From Lysobacteraceae bacterium (GTDB lineage: Bacteria > Pseudomonadota > Gammaproteobacteria > Xanthomonadales > BQJN01): a stretch of DNA of 35,972 bases. The stretch is taken from positions 1-35,972 of the forward strand of contig BQJN01000045.1 of NCBI GenBank assembly GCA_021604725.1, given 5' to 3'. The notes beneath the pieces are model-generated. The model saw nothing but the letters and a program-made list of their open reading frames with translations. It searched no databases and had not been told where the DNA came from. Position numbers and translations under genes: made by a program. Shown here piece after piece: positions 17,437-25,276 of this stretch; within the stretch, counting starts at the first letter, position 1, and every line of letters begins with the position of its first letter.

Positions 17437-17960
17437 CCTCGCAGGCTCTCAACCATCGCCTTGGCATGCTTTTCATGAGCACGGAAAATTTCCAACCCGG
17501 CTTCGAACAAGGTGCGGACCTCATCATTCTCGATGTTCGGGATGAAGGCGTTGGCGACAAGATTGTTGACTGCACTATGGTATGCCAGTTCATTTGCCGC
17601 ATAACGCAGGTCGAATTCGTGACCACGAAGTTGCGCCAGCTCGTCGATGATCTTTTCGGAATCTGCAGTCAGTGACTGACTCAGGAAATTATCCTGTGGG
17701 CTGGCGCCGAGCTTGTCCAGAAGGGCGAGTGCTTGCGTATTGACGGCCGTGTGATCTCTGATCATGGTTCTGGCAAATTCATGAATTGCCGGGCTTTCGC
17801 TAAGGGCCAGGGCCAGGTGGGCATAGCGAATATCGATGTTGTCGGCGACATACGCAACGTGGGCAATCTCGAGATCGTTCAGGTCCGACGGGGACTGGGC
17901 TTGCGCCGGGGTCATGGCCAGTGTTGCTAACAGCAGGGATGTGATGGTCAAGCTTTTCAT
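17433..17960 (-). CDS. Exported DUF4142 ferritin-like helical protein
   Basis: A 175-residue protein: signal peptide about 1-21 (ending PAQA-Q), then a four-helix DUF4142 domain. Landmarks are VAYVADNIDIRYAHLALALS, IHEFARTMIRDHTAVNTQAL, HEFDLRYAANELAYHSAVNNLV and RAHEKHAKAM. The repeated His and Glu in the helices fit a ferritin-like bundle, but whether it binds metal is not known. The start has a GAGGT ribosome site. It is the first gene of a coupled pair with the cupredoxin and is divergent from an AraC-type regulator across 158 bases, which is A/T-rich and a likely control region. Confidence 0.82.
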   Translation of the reverse strand: MKSLTITSLLLATLAMTPAQAQSPSDLNDLEIAHVAYVADNIDIRYAHLALALSESPAIHEFARTMIRDHTAVNTQALALLDKLGASPQDNFLSQSLTADSEKIIDELAQLRGHEFDLRYAANELAYHSAVNNLVANAFIPNIENDEVRTLFEAGLEIFRAHEKHAKAMVESLRG

Positions 17961-18118
17961 TCAAAGTACCTCATTGGTGGTGCATAGATCATGCAAAAAG
18001 ATGAAATATCATTAAACGGCAAGTATCCAGGTCTAACAATAACCAAAAACACATAAAATATGACTAATAGTACGAAAGGTGTTGGTGTTATTGACTTTAT
18101 GGTGATTTATGAGATGGT

Positions 18119-19072
18119 GTGTGCGTGGACCTGTTGAGTGACATCCTTTGCCGTCTGGAGATGACTGGAACCCTGTACTTCAGGACTTCATTCACTTCCC
18201 CATGGGGTGTTCGAGTTCCTTCCTTTCGAAATGTCGCCAGATTCCACTTCGCGCACAAAGGGGGGTGTTTTGTCCGAGTGGCTGGTGCTTCAAATCTCGT
18301 GGTGCTGGGTCAGGGTGACCTGATCATCATCCCTGGAGGTGCGGAGCACACACTGTTCTGTGACCCCAACTCCGAAGGGCAAGCGATCGCCCTGGATACG
18401 GTGGTAGAAGAGTCTGGGTTCACCGGCCACGGAGCGTTAGTTTACGGTGAGCCGGGTAGCCATCAGGAAACCCAACTGGTGTGTGGACACTTCGCATTCG
18501 ACGAGGAAGCAAGTCATCCGCTGATTGATGCACTGCCTGCGTGCATTCATATCGAAAACCATTCAGAAACGGCTGGCCGCTGGATGGACAGCACCTTGAG
18601 TGTGATAGGCGAGGAGACGGCGCGCGGAGGCGTGGGTGGGGACTTCATCGCAATCCGCATGGCTGAAATCATCTTTGCCCAGGCATTGCGATCTTATCTG
18701 GCCAACGAGGGGGCAGACCAGCCGGTACTGTCTGCTTTCACCGACAAGAATATTGCCCCTGTGCTGGGTGTAATCCATGCCGACCCGTCGCGGCGGCTAA
18801 CGTTGGAGTTTTTGTCGCGTGTGGCAGGAATGTCACGCACTTCGTTTATCGCCAAATTTTCTGAGTGCTTGTCAATGACGCCACTGAAGTACGTTACGTT
18901 TTGGCGCATGCAATTTGCCAGGCAACAGCTTTTGCGCTCTGAGAGGTCACTGTTGGCCATCGCCGAAGCCGTAGGCTACCAGTCTGAGTCAGCGTTCAGT
19001 CGAGTCTTCAAGAAGCATCACGGTGTCGCGCCTGCTACCTACCGTCGCCGCAATCGTCTGCAAAAAGCTTGA
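18119..19072 (+). CDS. AraC-family regulator with cupin sensor
   Basis: A 317-residue protein of the same design as the regulator at 3761. The N-terminal 200 residues are a cupin-like sensor (LSDILCRLEMTGTLYFRTSF, FHFAHKGGCFVRVAG, LGQGDLIIIPGGAEHTL). The C-terminus has two helix-turn-helices: LTLEFLSRVAGMSRTSFIAKF and LLAIAEAVGYQSESAFSRVFKKHHGVAPATYRR. GTG at 18119 has a weak GAG site; GTG at 18125, giving VDLLSDIL, matches how related proteins start. It is divergent from the DUF4142-cupredoxin operon, its likeliest target, and followed by a hairpin at 19122. Confidence 0.85.
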   Translation: MCVDLLSDILCRLEMTGTLYFRTSFTSPWGVRVPSFRNVARFHFAHKGGCFVRVAGASNLVVLGQGDLIIIPGGAEHTLFCDPNSEGQAIALDTVVEESGFTGHGALVYGEPGSHQETQLVCGHFAFDEEASHPLIDALPACIHIENHSETAGRWMDSTLSVIGEETARGGVGGDFIAIRMAEIIFAQALRSYLANEGADQPVLSAFTDKNIAPVLGVIHADPSRRLTLEFLSRVAGMSRTSFIAKFSECLSMTPLKYVTFWRMQFARQQLLRSERSLLAIAEAVGYQSESAFSRVFKKHHGVAPATYRRRNRLQKA

Positions 19073-19121
19073 GTAGGCATTGTGCATCCCTCAGAAGGGC
19101 TTGAGGCACTGGCAGACCCGC

Positions 19122-19139
19122 CTCGACATCCATGTCGAG
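19122..19139. terminator. Palindromic hairpin between convergent genes, REP-like core
   Basis: CTCGACATCCATGTCGAG is a perfect 8-bp stem with CC at the centre, between the AraC stop (19072) and the acidic-repeat gene stop (19155). Its core (CGACATGGATGTCG on the other strand) also occurs in the REP-like elements of the 30-36 kb region, and the flank CGTTCAG matches too. It may be a terminator built from a REP-like element. Confidence 0.45.
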
Positions 19140-19154
19140 CCGTTCAGTAGTGCT

Positions 19155-20924
19155 CTACTGCCACACCGAAGCACCACAATATTGGGCCAGCCACTCTGAC
19201 TTGTTGGCCAGAGTAATGCGTTTGCCATCTCTGATGATATCCCCTTCAGAACCGTTGAATTGATTGGGGTCGAAATTGGGCCAGACCTGCTCCATTTTGG
19301 CCTTCGACCACGCATTGAATCGTTGCAGGTAGGCTGGTCCATTCCCTTCGTCATTGGCTTTCTTGGCGGCGTAGGTAAACCAGTGCCATTGATAGACTTG
19401 CATCACAACGCAAACCTTGGGTGCATTCGGGTATAGGGTTTCGACTTTTTGGTACATCCCATCGAAGTCCAATGTTCGATCGCGACTGAGCTGTGTGATG
19501 AGCGCACCGGCCGTTTCGCCGGCGATTTCGCGAGCTAGACAATGATCTTGATTGACGCAGCGTGGGGCTGATCGCGCCAAATATGACTTGTAAGAGGCCA
19601 GTTGCTCCTGGGTCAACGGGGTCAACGGGCTGCCTTCTTTTAATAGTTTATAGGCCACCAGTGCGGTCATGACAAAACGGTCACAATTGGCGTAGTCGGC
19701 CCGAATACATGTTTTGCCGAACTCAACCGAATCGAATTTCGTTACGCCGACAAAAATGTCCTGCCAGGCGTCTAACGAGGACGCTACATCCCGCAATACT
19801 GATTCCATCATGGACGGCTGGCCCGCAGGCTTCGATTGGGTGTTTTGGGATGCAGGCGGCGTTGTGCTGGACGCTCGCGACGATTGCTTTTGCGCGGCAG
19901 CAGGCGTCGAAGATGACGTGCTTGCAGGCGGCTTTGATTGAGGCGTCGCGGTGGCTTCTGGTCGCGATTGAGAAGGTCGCGTCTGGTTGGTCGATGCGCT
20001 ACTGGATGATCCATGGACTGGCGTTGTCGTTTGATCTACGCCGGATTCGGTTGCTGGTCGAGCGCCCGTGACTTCTTCTTCTGTTGCCCCGACTTGCTCC
20101 CCATATGAGGCGTCTGAACCGCTGTAGCCTTCGTCGTAGTAATACGTTTCCTCAACCGATTCCTCGTAGTACTCGTCTTGGTAAGCCTGGTCTTGATCGT
20201 GCGAGTCTTCAACGGTCTCGTCGTAGCCGTAGTCGTCGGCGTAATACTCATCGGACTCGTCGTAGTACTCGTCGGACTCGTCTAAATAGTCATCGTATTG
20301 ATCGGCGTCGTTTTGATAGACCTGGTCGTAACCATCGTCGTATTGGTCTTCTTGATAGTAGTCGTCGTCGTAAGCGCTATCGTCTTCGTATTCATCATCG
20401 AAGTAGTAGTCGTCCTCATACGTATCCTCATCGGATTGCTCGTAATACTCCTGGTACGACACGTCCTCACTGGTCTGATCGTAATACTCTTCGTATGATG
20501 CGTCATCATAGGTTTCTTCGTAGTACTCCTCGTCCTCGTAGGTTTCTTCGTAATACTCCTCGTACGAATCTTCTTCGTCGTAGTATTCCTCGTATGAGCC
20601 CTCCTCGTCATAGGTCTCTTCGTAGTACTCCTCGTCGTCGTAGTATTCTTCTTCGTAATACTCCTCGTCGTCGTAGTATTCTTCTTCGTAATACTCCTCC
20701 TCATAGGACTCCTCGCTGTAGTAGTCGTCTTCCGTGTACTCGTCCTGACTGTTCTGCGCCAGTAGCGGCAACGGTAGCAATAACGTCGCAACAGCCAGCA
20801 CTACAGTAGCGATTTTCAGATCGGTGAGCCGGCTTCCCAGACGTGCACTGCCCCTCACAGTCGCATTGGGTTTGATCGGAATTTCGCCAATGTGGTGTTG
20901 AGTGGTCGATAGCGCTGTTCGCAT
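19155..20924 (-). CDS. Exported Asp/Glu/Tyr-repeat protein with Cys-containing C-terminal domain
   Basis: A 589-residue protein. The N-terminus (1-58) ends in a hydrophobic segment TVVLAVATLLLPLPLLAQ, a signal peptide with a long n-region or an anchor. Residues about 60-290 are almost wholly Asp, Glu, Tyr and Ser in repeats such as EEYYDDEEYYEE; at DNA level a 33-bp unit is tandem near 20620-20700. A Ser/Thr/Pro/Gln linker (about 300-385) leads to a folded C-terminal domain (390-589) with six Cys (KTCIRADYANC, APRCVNQDHC, KVCVV, QYCG). I do not recognise that domain. Such acidic tyrosine-rich tracts could bind cations, mineral or surfaces, or be cross-linked (inference). Start 20924 is chosen for the upstream AAGG; the frame extends 31 codons further. 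Confidence 0.72.
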   Translation of the reverse strand: MRTALSTTQHHIGEIPIKPNATVRGSARLGSRLTDLKIATVVLAVATLLLPLPLLAQNSQDEYTEDDYYSEESYEEEYYEEEYYDDEEYYEEEYYDDEEYYEETYDEEGSYEEYYDEEDSYEEYYEETYEDEEYYEETYDDASYEEYYDQTSEDVSYQEYYEQSDEDTYEDDYYFDDEYEDDSAYDDDYYQEDQYDDGYDQVYQNDADQYDDYLDESDEYYDESDEYYADDYGYDETVEDSHDQDQAYQDEYYEESVEETYYYDEGYSGSDASYGEQVGATEEEVTGARPATESGVDQTTTPVHGSSSSASTNQTRPSQSRPEATATPQSKPPASTSSSTPAAAQKQSSRASSTTPPASQNTQSKPAGQPSMMESVLRDVASSLDAWQDIFVGVTKFDSVEFGKTCIRADYANCDRFVMTALVAYKLLKEGSPLTPLTQEQLASYKSYLARSAPRCVNQDHCLAREIAGETAGALITQLSRDRTLDFDGMYQKVETLYPNAPKVCVVMQVYQWHWFTYAAKKANDEGNGPAYLQRFNAWSKAKMEQVWPNFDPNQFNGSEGDIIRDGKRITLANKSEWLAQYCGASVWQ

Positions 20925-21106
20925 TTTTTTATCGCCTTGTTTGCGTTGTTGGTAGGGCCTACTGAGGTGCAGCCTAGCACGCCCAACACCCACAGTGGCG
21001 AGCTGGCAGGCAATCAAGTCGAAATCAGCTGGAAAGCATTCAGCACCCTAAACAGGGTGGATTTCTGCCACGGACCACCTCACGAATTGCGGCTTCCAGG
21101 GGCCAA

Positions 21107-21128
21107 CTCCCGCCGGGGGCGGCGGGAG
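21107..21128. terminator. G/C-rich hairpin, possible terminator
   Basis: CTCCCGCCG-GGGG-CGGCGGGAG is a perfect 9-bp stem with a 4-base loop, directly downstream of the coding remnant on the minus strand. No T-run. Confidence 0.45.
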
Positions 21129-21137
21129 TCTCGCGAT

Positions 21138-21245
21138 TCAGTCGAAATTGCCCAGAAAGACGCGATCATTGCGCATAGACACGTCATCAACCAGCAGCAC
21201 TTCGCCGGTGGTGTCCGGTCCTCCAATGGTGGGTAGGCCAGGACA
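21138..21245 (-). pseudogene. 3' remnant of an exported-protein gene
   Basis: A minus-strand frame of 35 codons, closed by TGA at 21138-21140, reads TTGEVLLVDDVSM and then DRVFLGNFD at the stop. VLLVDDVSM is the usual last strand of carbohydrate-binding-like jelly-roll domains in secreted bacterial proteins, and VFLGNFD matches the LF-x-[DG]-x-F[ED] motif of two other proteins here (21390 and 33440). Upstream the frame meets a stop near 21280 with no start codon and no signal peptide, so only the tail of a former gene remains. It sits just downstream of the FG-GAP gene. Confidence 0.5.
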
Positions 21246-21389
21246 ACGCCGACATAACAGAGGTGTGGGTGTTACTTCTCGTTACGCTCTGGGAGGACGG
21301 GGTGTCGGACCGTGCACGTGGTTTGAGAATCTAATCGAGAGGTGGGCGTCATTAACTGTTTGCGGGAATTTCCCGACGGTGCCGAGTTG

Positions 21390-23789
21390 CTAGATTTTTG
21401 GAATAGGTATCAAACACACTTGCATGATGTTCCCGGTCTCTCCGGCGACATTATCAGTCACGGTGACCTCCCAGTCACCGGCAAAGTTGGAACCATCAAC
21501 CAGGTTGCGTAGCGAGCCCTCGGGTGCGTACACACCGTTGATGCCGATATCGCCAGATCCGCAAGCATCTTCGATCGGTCGGGTAGCATGGTCGTCAAAC
21601 AGAGCATTGATGCCTTCTTGTAGACAACCGTCCGGGCTAGCCGGAACGCCGGGGCGGTCCATCAGCATGATGCTACCCACGGTGTGACTAAGTTCAATGG
21701 AGAGGTCACTCGGACGCGCATGGTCCGACACCAACACTGCTTTCATGCCGGCGAGGATTTGGCTTTCGGCTATGTTAATGGACGATGTGGCCCCTGCAGG
21801 ATCGTTGTCCGGAATAGGTTGTGCAAGTGAAGTGCACACCGGCGTTTCGTTGCAGCTGCTTAAGTTTGTCAACTCGAATGTATCACTGAACAGGATGTCC
21901 GCATCTATCAACGCGATGTAGCCAAGGCTCGCCAGTCCCAGTGTACTGGCCTGATTGCGCTGACTGTCGATACTCGTAGGCAACGTTGTCCATGGGCCTT
22001 CAGGCGAGTCGGCAGCGACCAACTGCAAAGCTGACTCAGCCAAGCCGTTTATCTGGCAGTCCGAATACCTGACTTTCAGATCCGCAGAATTCCATCCCGT
22101 TCTGTCACTGGAAAAATGCCACGCCACATCAGCAGATGGAGCATCGAGACCGCTAAGCCCGAGATCTGTGCGGGTCAGCGTCACAACCTGTGTAGAGAGA
22201 TCCCCGCTATCGAACGACAACCAGGCCTGAGCGCTTGGTGAATCGTCATCGCTGCCGTTTCGTACGACGCCCGCGGGGAGAAAGGCTGTATTTAGTCCAG
22301 GCGCGGCCTTAAAACTATACTGAGATTCGGACGCGGGCACCGATGGGCTAAACACGACATAACTCTCACCCGTGGATGCGTTGCCCGCATCAGCGCCGTA
22401 CGCGCCGATAATTATGTCTGCCAGGCCATCACCGTTGACATCGCCAGCGGCAGAGACGCTCCTTCCAGAGAAGTCATTGGCATCGATGCCTTCAATTCTG
22501 AATCCGTCTGTGCCGAGTGATGCCAGGTCCACGGTTGTATTGTCGTCCTTGCCAAATATCACGTAGCTTTCGCCAGCAGACGTTTGTCCGTTCGGAGATG
22601 CACCGTCTGCTCCCACGATCAAGTCGGCCTTGCCATCGCCATTAAGGTCGCCCGCCCCCGACACTCTCCTGCCTGAGTAGTCACCGGCCCCTATGCCATC
22701 AATGCGAAAGCCACCGGAGCCTGGTGCCGGTCCAAAAACCACCGTACTTTCGCCCGCCATCGATTGTCCATTCGGGTCGGCACGCCAGGCACCGACGATC
22801 AAGTCGGCATACCCGTCTCCATTGATGTCTCCGGCGCCGGAAACGTCGTAGCCGAATTGGTCGCCGTCATCAATTCCGTCAACTCGAAAACCTGCCGACC
22901 CGAGACTGCCAAGATGTATTGGCGTATTGTCGGTTCTTCCATAAACCAAATAACTTCGACCGGCGGCCAGAGAGGGGGCGCCTATTATGATGTCGTCAAG
23001 GCCATCGCCGTTGACATCGCCCGCACCTGACGCCCTACTCGCTGCCGTATCCAAGACTCCATCGACCCGAAACCCGCCAAGCCCTAAGTCTGCGAGGTCG
23101 ACAGGAGACGTGGACGACTTCCCAAACACGACAAAACTCGCACCGCCAGGATTGTAGAAACTGTAGTTGGCGCTTCGCGCGCCAACTACGACGTCCGCAA
23201 AGCCATCACCATTAACATCGCCAGCCCCGCTGACGGTTGCGCCGGCCTCATCACCGGGCTCCGCACCCTGGATTTGAAACCCGCCCTGCCCAAGCACGTT
23301 GACATCAACAACATCATTATCTGTTTTTCCAAACACAACGTAAGCCGCACCGGCGTTGGTTCGACCATCGGGATCAGCCACCATGGCACCGACAATGATG
23401 TCTGCCAGACCATCGCCGTTTACGTCGCCAGCACCGGACACCTTCCAGCCCAACAGCCCATCCTCCACGCCCCCCTCAATGGTGAATCCGCTATCACCCA
23501 GCGCATTGAGCTCGACCGTGGAGTTGTCAGCTTTCCCAAAGACAACATAGGCCTTCCGAATATCGGAACGTACACCAACAATCAAATCTGCCAGGCCGTC
23601 TCCATTGACGTCACCGGCACCCGAAACGGCGAAACCCGACCTGTCATCGGCGCTCACCCCGTCAATGCGGAAACCACCGGTACCAAGGTCCGATAACTGG
23701 ACTCCTTCCGCCATCGTCGCGGCGCTGATGGCGAGGCCGAGACTAAGGTGAATGGCAACAAAAAGCGGGGATCGGGTGTGGGTTTGCAT
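21390..23789 (-). CDS. Secreted FG-GAP (integrin-alpha-like) protein with C-terminal P-domain
   Basis: A 799-residue exported protein. Residues 1-28 are a signal peptide (LGLAISAATMAEG). Residues about 30-470 contain seven FG-GAP repeats, each with VSGAGDVNGDGLADLIVGA-like core (D-x-N-G-D-G-x-x-D calcium loop) and a YVVFGK strand, forming a seven-blade integrin-alpha-like propeller. A middle domain follows (475-640) ending DADILFSDTFE. The last 150 residues look like a proprotein-convertase P-domain: LSIELSHTVGSIMLMDRPG, GCLQEGINALFDDHA, FAGDWEVTVTDNVAGETGNI. Probable role: cell-surface or extracellular calcium-dependent adhesion. Start 23789 has an AAGGA site; a sigma-70-like promoter is visible upstream (23866-23894). 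It lies 195 bases downstream of the tubulin-like gene on the same strand. Confidence 0.88.
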   Translation of the reverse strand: MQTHTRSPLFVAIHLSLGLAISAATMAEGVQLSDLGTGGFRIDGVSADDRSGFAVSGAGDVNGDGLADLIVGVRSDIRKAYVVFGKADNSTVELNALGDSGFTIEGGVEDGLLGWKVSGAGDVNGDGLADIIVGAMVADPDGRTNAGAAYVVFGKTDNDVVDVNVLGQGGFQIQGAEPGDEAGATVSGAGDVNGDGFADVVVGARSANYSFYNPGGASFVVFGKSSTSPVDLADLGLGGFRVDGVLDTAASRASGAGDVNGDGLDDIIIGAPSLAAGRSYLVYGRTDNTPIHLGSLGSAGFRVDGIDDGDQFGYDVSGAGDINGDGYADLIVGAWRADPNGQSMAGESTVVFGPAPGSGGFRIDGIGAGDYSGRRVSGAGDLNGDGKADLIVGADGASPNGQTSAGESYVIFGKDDNTTVDLASLGTDGFRIEGIDANDFSGRSVSAAGDVNGDGLADIIIGAYGADAGNASTGESYVVFSPSVPASESQYSFKAAPGLNTAFLPAGVVRNGSDDDSPSAQAWLSFDSGDLSTQVVTLTRTDLGLSGLDAPSADVAWHFSSDRTGWNSADLKVRYSDCQINGLAESALQLVAADSPEGPWTTLPTSIDSQRNQASTLGLASLGYIALIDADILFSDTFELTNLSSCNETPVCTSLAQPIPDNDPAGATSSINIAESQILAGMKAVLVSDHARPSDLSIELSHTVGSIMLMDRPGVPASPDGCLQEGINALFDDHATRPIEDACGSGDIGINGVYAPEGSLRNLVDGSNFAGDWEVTVTDNVAGETGNIMQVCLIPIPKI

Positions 23790-23865
23790 CAGAATGTATC
23801 CTTACGTTGTTCGACAAGACGGGGTCGCTATACCAATTCTTTTTTTCAGCGGCGAGCAACTCAAA

Positions 23866-23894
23866 TATTGTTACACCGACAGTCGGCTTGTCAA
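23866..23894 (-). promoter_or_regulatory. Sigma-70-like promoter for the FG-GAP gene
   Basis: On the minus strand TTGACA (23889-23894) is followed after exactly 17 bases by ACAATA (23866-23871), 77 bases upstream of the FG-GAP start. Spacing is ideal and the -35 perfect; the -10 is partial. It suggests independent transcription from the tubulin-like gene. Confidence 0.5.
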
Positions 23895-23984
23895 ACTGGC
23901 GCCTGGCAGAGAGGTGTCCCGGACCGGACCACCCTGGCCTGAATTGCGAGAGCAGGCATCAGCTTGTACTGTCCAATTCCGCTT

Positions 23985-24551
23985 CTAGCTGCGATCAATC
24001 GAACGCGACCATTCGCTGCTCGCGGTGTGACCATACGGATACCAGTGCACGAATGCTCGCTTCAAGTACATCAGGTCAAACTTGTGATCGATGCGCGAGA
24101 ATACGTCAGCGATACTCGTCGAATTCGAGATCATGGCAATGGCCCGTTGCAGACGGGCAAGGTCCATCGATGCGGGGGAAATGTAGTGGGCATCGGCCGT
24201 CATCTGCGAATCACGATTCCCCGGGGTGGACAGGGTCACCCGGATGCGCGGGTAAGGCTCATTGTAGACTTCGGTGGATGCGACCGCGTTGCTATCGTTG
24301 ACGAGCTTTTTGGTTGCCTCAGCTACGGTGTTGGACAGTGGATCAAGAACCGCCAGAGCGGACTTCTCGACGTCCATTAAATGGGCAGTCAGCGCGTCGA
24401 TTTCTGGCGAATTGAATGGGTGGGATTGGTCAGGGCAGGGAACACAAGGTAACGAGAACTGCTCAATCATTTTCGACAAGCGTCCGGCTTCATTGATGGC
24501 CTGATCTGATTCGCTGGTTTGGGTAAACGTCAGGACGACTTCGTAGTCCAT
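23985..24551 (-). CDS. Alpha-tubulin-like C-terminal region protein
   Basis: A 188-residue protein whose second half closely resembles eukaryotic alpha-tubulin. Residues 130-171 read [17 protein letters not shown], then [20 protein letters not shown] and VHWY; alpha-tubulins have DLAKVQRAVCMxSNxTxxAE, then [19 protein letters not shown] at helices H11-H12. Further matches in the same order are EPYPRI (98-103; tubulin VPYPRI) and YISPASM (123-129; FEPASM). Strands between these blocks are deleted, and the GTP-binding N-terminal domain (GGGTGSG loop) is absent; residues 1-95 show no convincing match. So it cannot be a normal GTPase tubulin. Start 24551 has a GGAG site 8 bases upstream. It is the last gene of a three-gene minus-strand cluster, 56 bases after the pseudokinase. 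This is not FtsZ, BtubA/B or TubZ, whose C-termini differ. Confidence 0.82.
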   Translation of the reverse strand: MDYEVVLTFTQTSESDQAINEAGRLSKMIEQFSLPCVPCPDQSHPFNSPEIDALTAHLMDVEKSALAVLDPLSNTVAEATKKLVNDSNAVASTEVYNEPYPRIRVTLSTPGNRDSQMTADAHYISPASMDLARLQRAIAMISNSTSIADVFSRIDHKFDLMYLKRAFVHWYPYGHTASSEWSRSIDRS

Positions 24552-24607
24552 GCTGGCTCCGTCAGTGGGTGTATGCGAATAATGTCGGCGAATTGTTCGT
24601 ATCGGTG

Positions 24608-25273
24608 TCAGGCGTAGCGGCGCCAGTGTGCTTCTTGCTCTGGGAGAAGGGAAGAACTGATTTTGGCGTGCATGATCTTGGCGTACGTCTTCATCGGGTC
24701 CTCATCGTAGAAGGGTGGATAGCTCGACAACATCTCGTAAATGAGAATTCCTAGTATCCACCAATCGACGTCCTTTCTCGCCGCCTGGTTGACCGCGCCA
24801 CAGCCATTGGCAACTCGATCCGCAGCCCATTTCCCGAACCCAAGGTCATGAACGCGGGGAAAACCACCGTCGTTCGCCAAGGTCTTGTAGATCAGTACGC
24901 GGTGACACATTTGATCAAAGGCTTCGATGATGCTCGCAACGAAAAACCGCGATGATGTGTCCTGCGGTTGAGATTCGTCAGCGAACAGACGAGCCAGCTC
25001 TTCGCCCGCAGCGCTTTCGAGGAGCAGATAGGCGTGGTTCTCATCGCCGAATGCCACGAAAAAGCGGACGATCAAGGGGCTGGTTAGCGAGGCCAGCTTT
25101 GACGGATCGGTGTCGCCTGTATCCATTTTCGAGACTGCATCGTCGTGTTCCTGTCGCGTCACACGCAACGCAAAGTAGTCGGCGTTGTCGCTGTGCCGAA
25201 CCAGTTGGATCGCTCCAAAGCGCCCTTCGCCCACAGTCGCGACTGCGGTCAGATTCTCGTATTCAGAAGCCAT
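24608..25273 (-). CDS. AGC (PKG/PKA)-like pseudokinase
   Basis: A 221-residue protein resembling the catalytic domain of eukaryotic cyclic-nucleotide-dependent kinases. The Gly-rich loop GEGRFG (15-20) and hinge [17 protein letters not shown] (77-93) are intact; [13 protein letters not shown] (107-119) matches the helix-E approach of [23 protein letters not shown] with [13 protein letters not shown] (168-200) matches PKA DWWALG and PKG DPMKTYNII. Catalytic residues are lost: the ATP-anchoring Lys is Arg37, the HRDLKPEN loop is reduced to YKTLAND (129-135), DFG is DLG (143-145) and the APE motif is missing. The domain stops after helix G. It should be catalytically dead (inference). The start is 3 bases after the stop of the upstream gene, with AAAGGA within that gene's end, so translation is coupled. 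Bacterial Hanks kinases lack the WWILG/PPF pattern. Confidence 0.83.
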   Translation of the reverse strand: MASEYENLTAVATVGEGRFGAIQLVRHSDNADYFALRVTRQEHDDAVSKMDTGDTDPSKLASLTSPLIVRFFVAFGDENHAYLLLESAAGEELARLFADESQPQDTSSRFFVASIIEAFDQMCHRVLIYKTLANDGGFPRVHDLGFGKWAADRVANGCGAVNQAARKDVDWWILGILIYEMLSSYPPFYDEDPMKTYAKIMHAKISSSLLPEQEAHWRRYA

Positions 25274-25276
25274 GAT

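Larger units (their letters stand above)
20925..21389. other. Intergenic region with hairpin and coding remnant
   Basis: No intact gene. It holds the upstream region of the acidic-repeat gene, a strong G/C hairpin at 21107-21128 and a short coding remnant at 21138-21245. Confidence 0.5.

Noticed and set aside
20200-20720. The regular short DNA repeats could suggest a CRISPR array.
   Set aside because: There are no unique spacers of constant length and the repeats translate as acidic tyrosine-rich protein.
20084-20809. Long open frames antisense to and in other frames of the acidic-repeat gene, one Arg-rich, one very hydrophobic.
   Set aside because: They are shadows of the repeated Asp/Glu/Tyr codons; low-complexity DNA leaves all frames open.
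23985-24551. Reading the tubulin-like gene as bacterial FtsZ, TubZ or BtubA/B.
   Set aside because: The GTP-binding Gly-rich loop is absent and the conserved C-terminal block is the eukaryotic alpha-tubulin H11-H12 pattern.
24608-25273. Reading the kinase-like gene as an active bacterial Ser/Thr kinase.
   Set aside because: ATP Lys, HRD loop and APE are missing, and the conserved parts are AGC/PKG-like.
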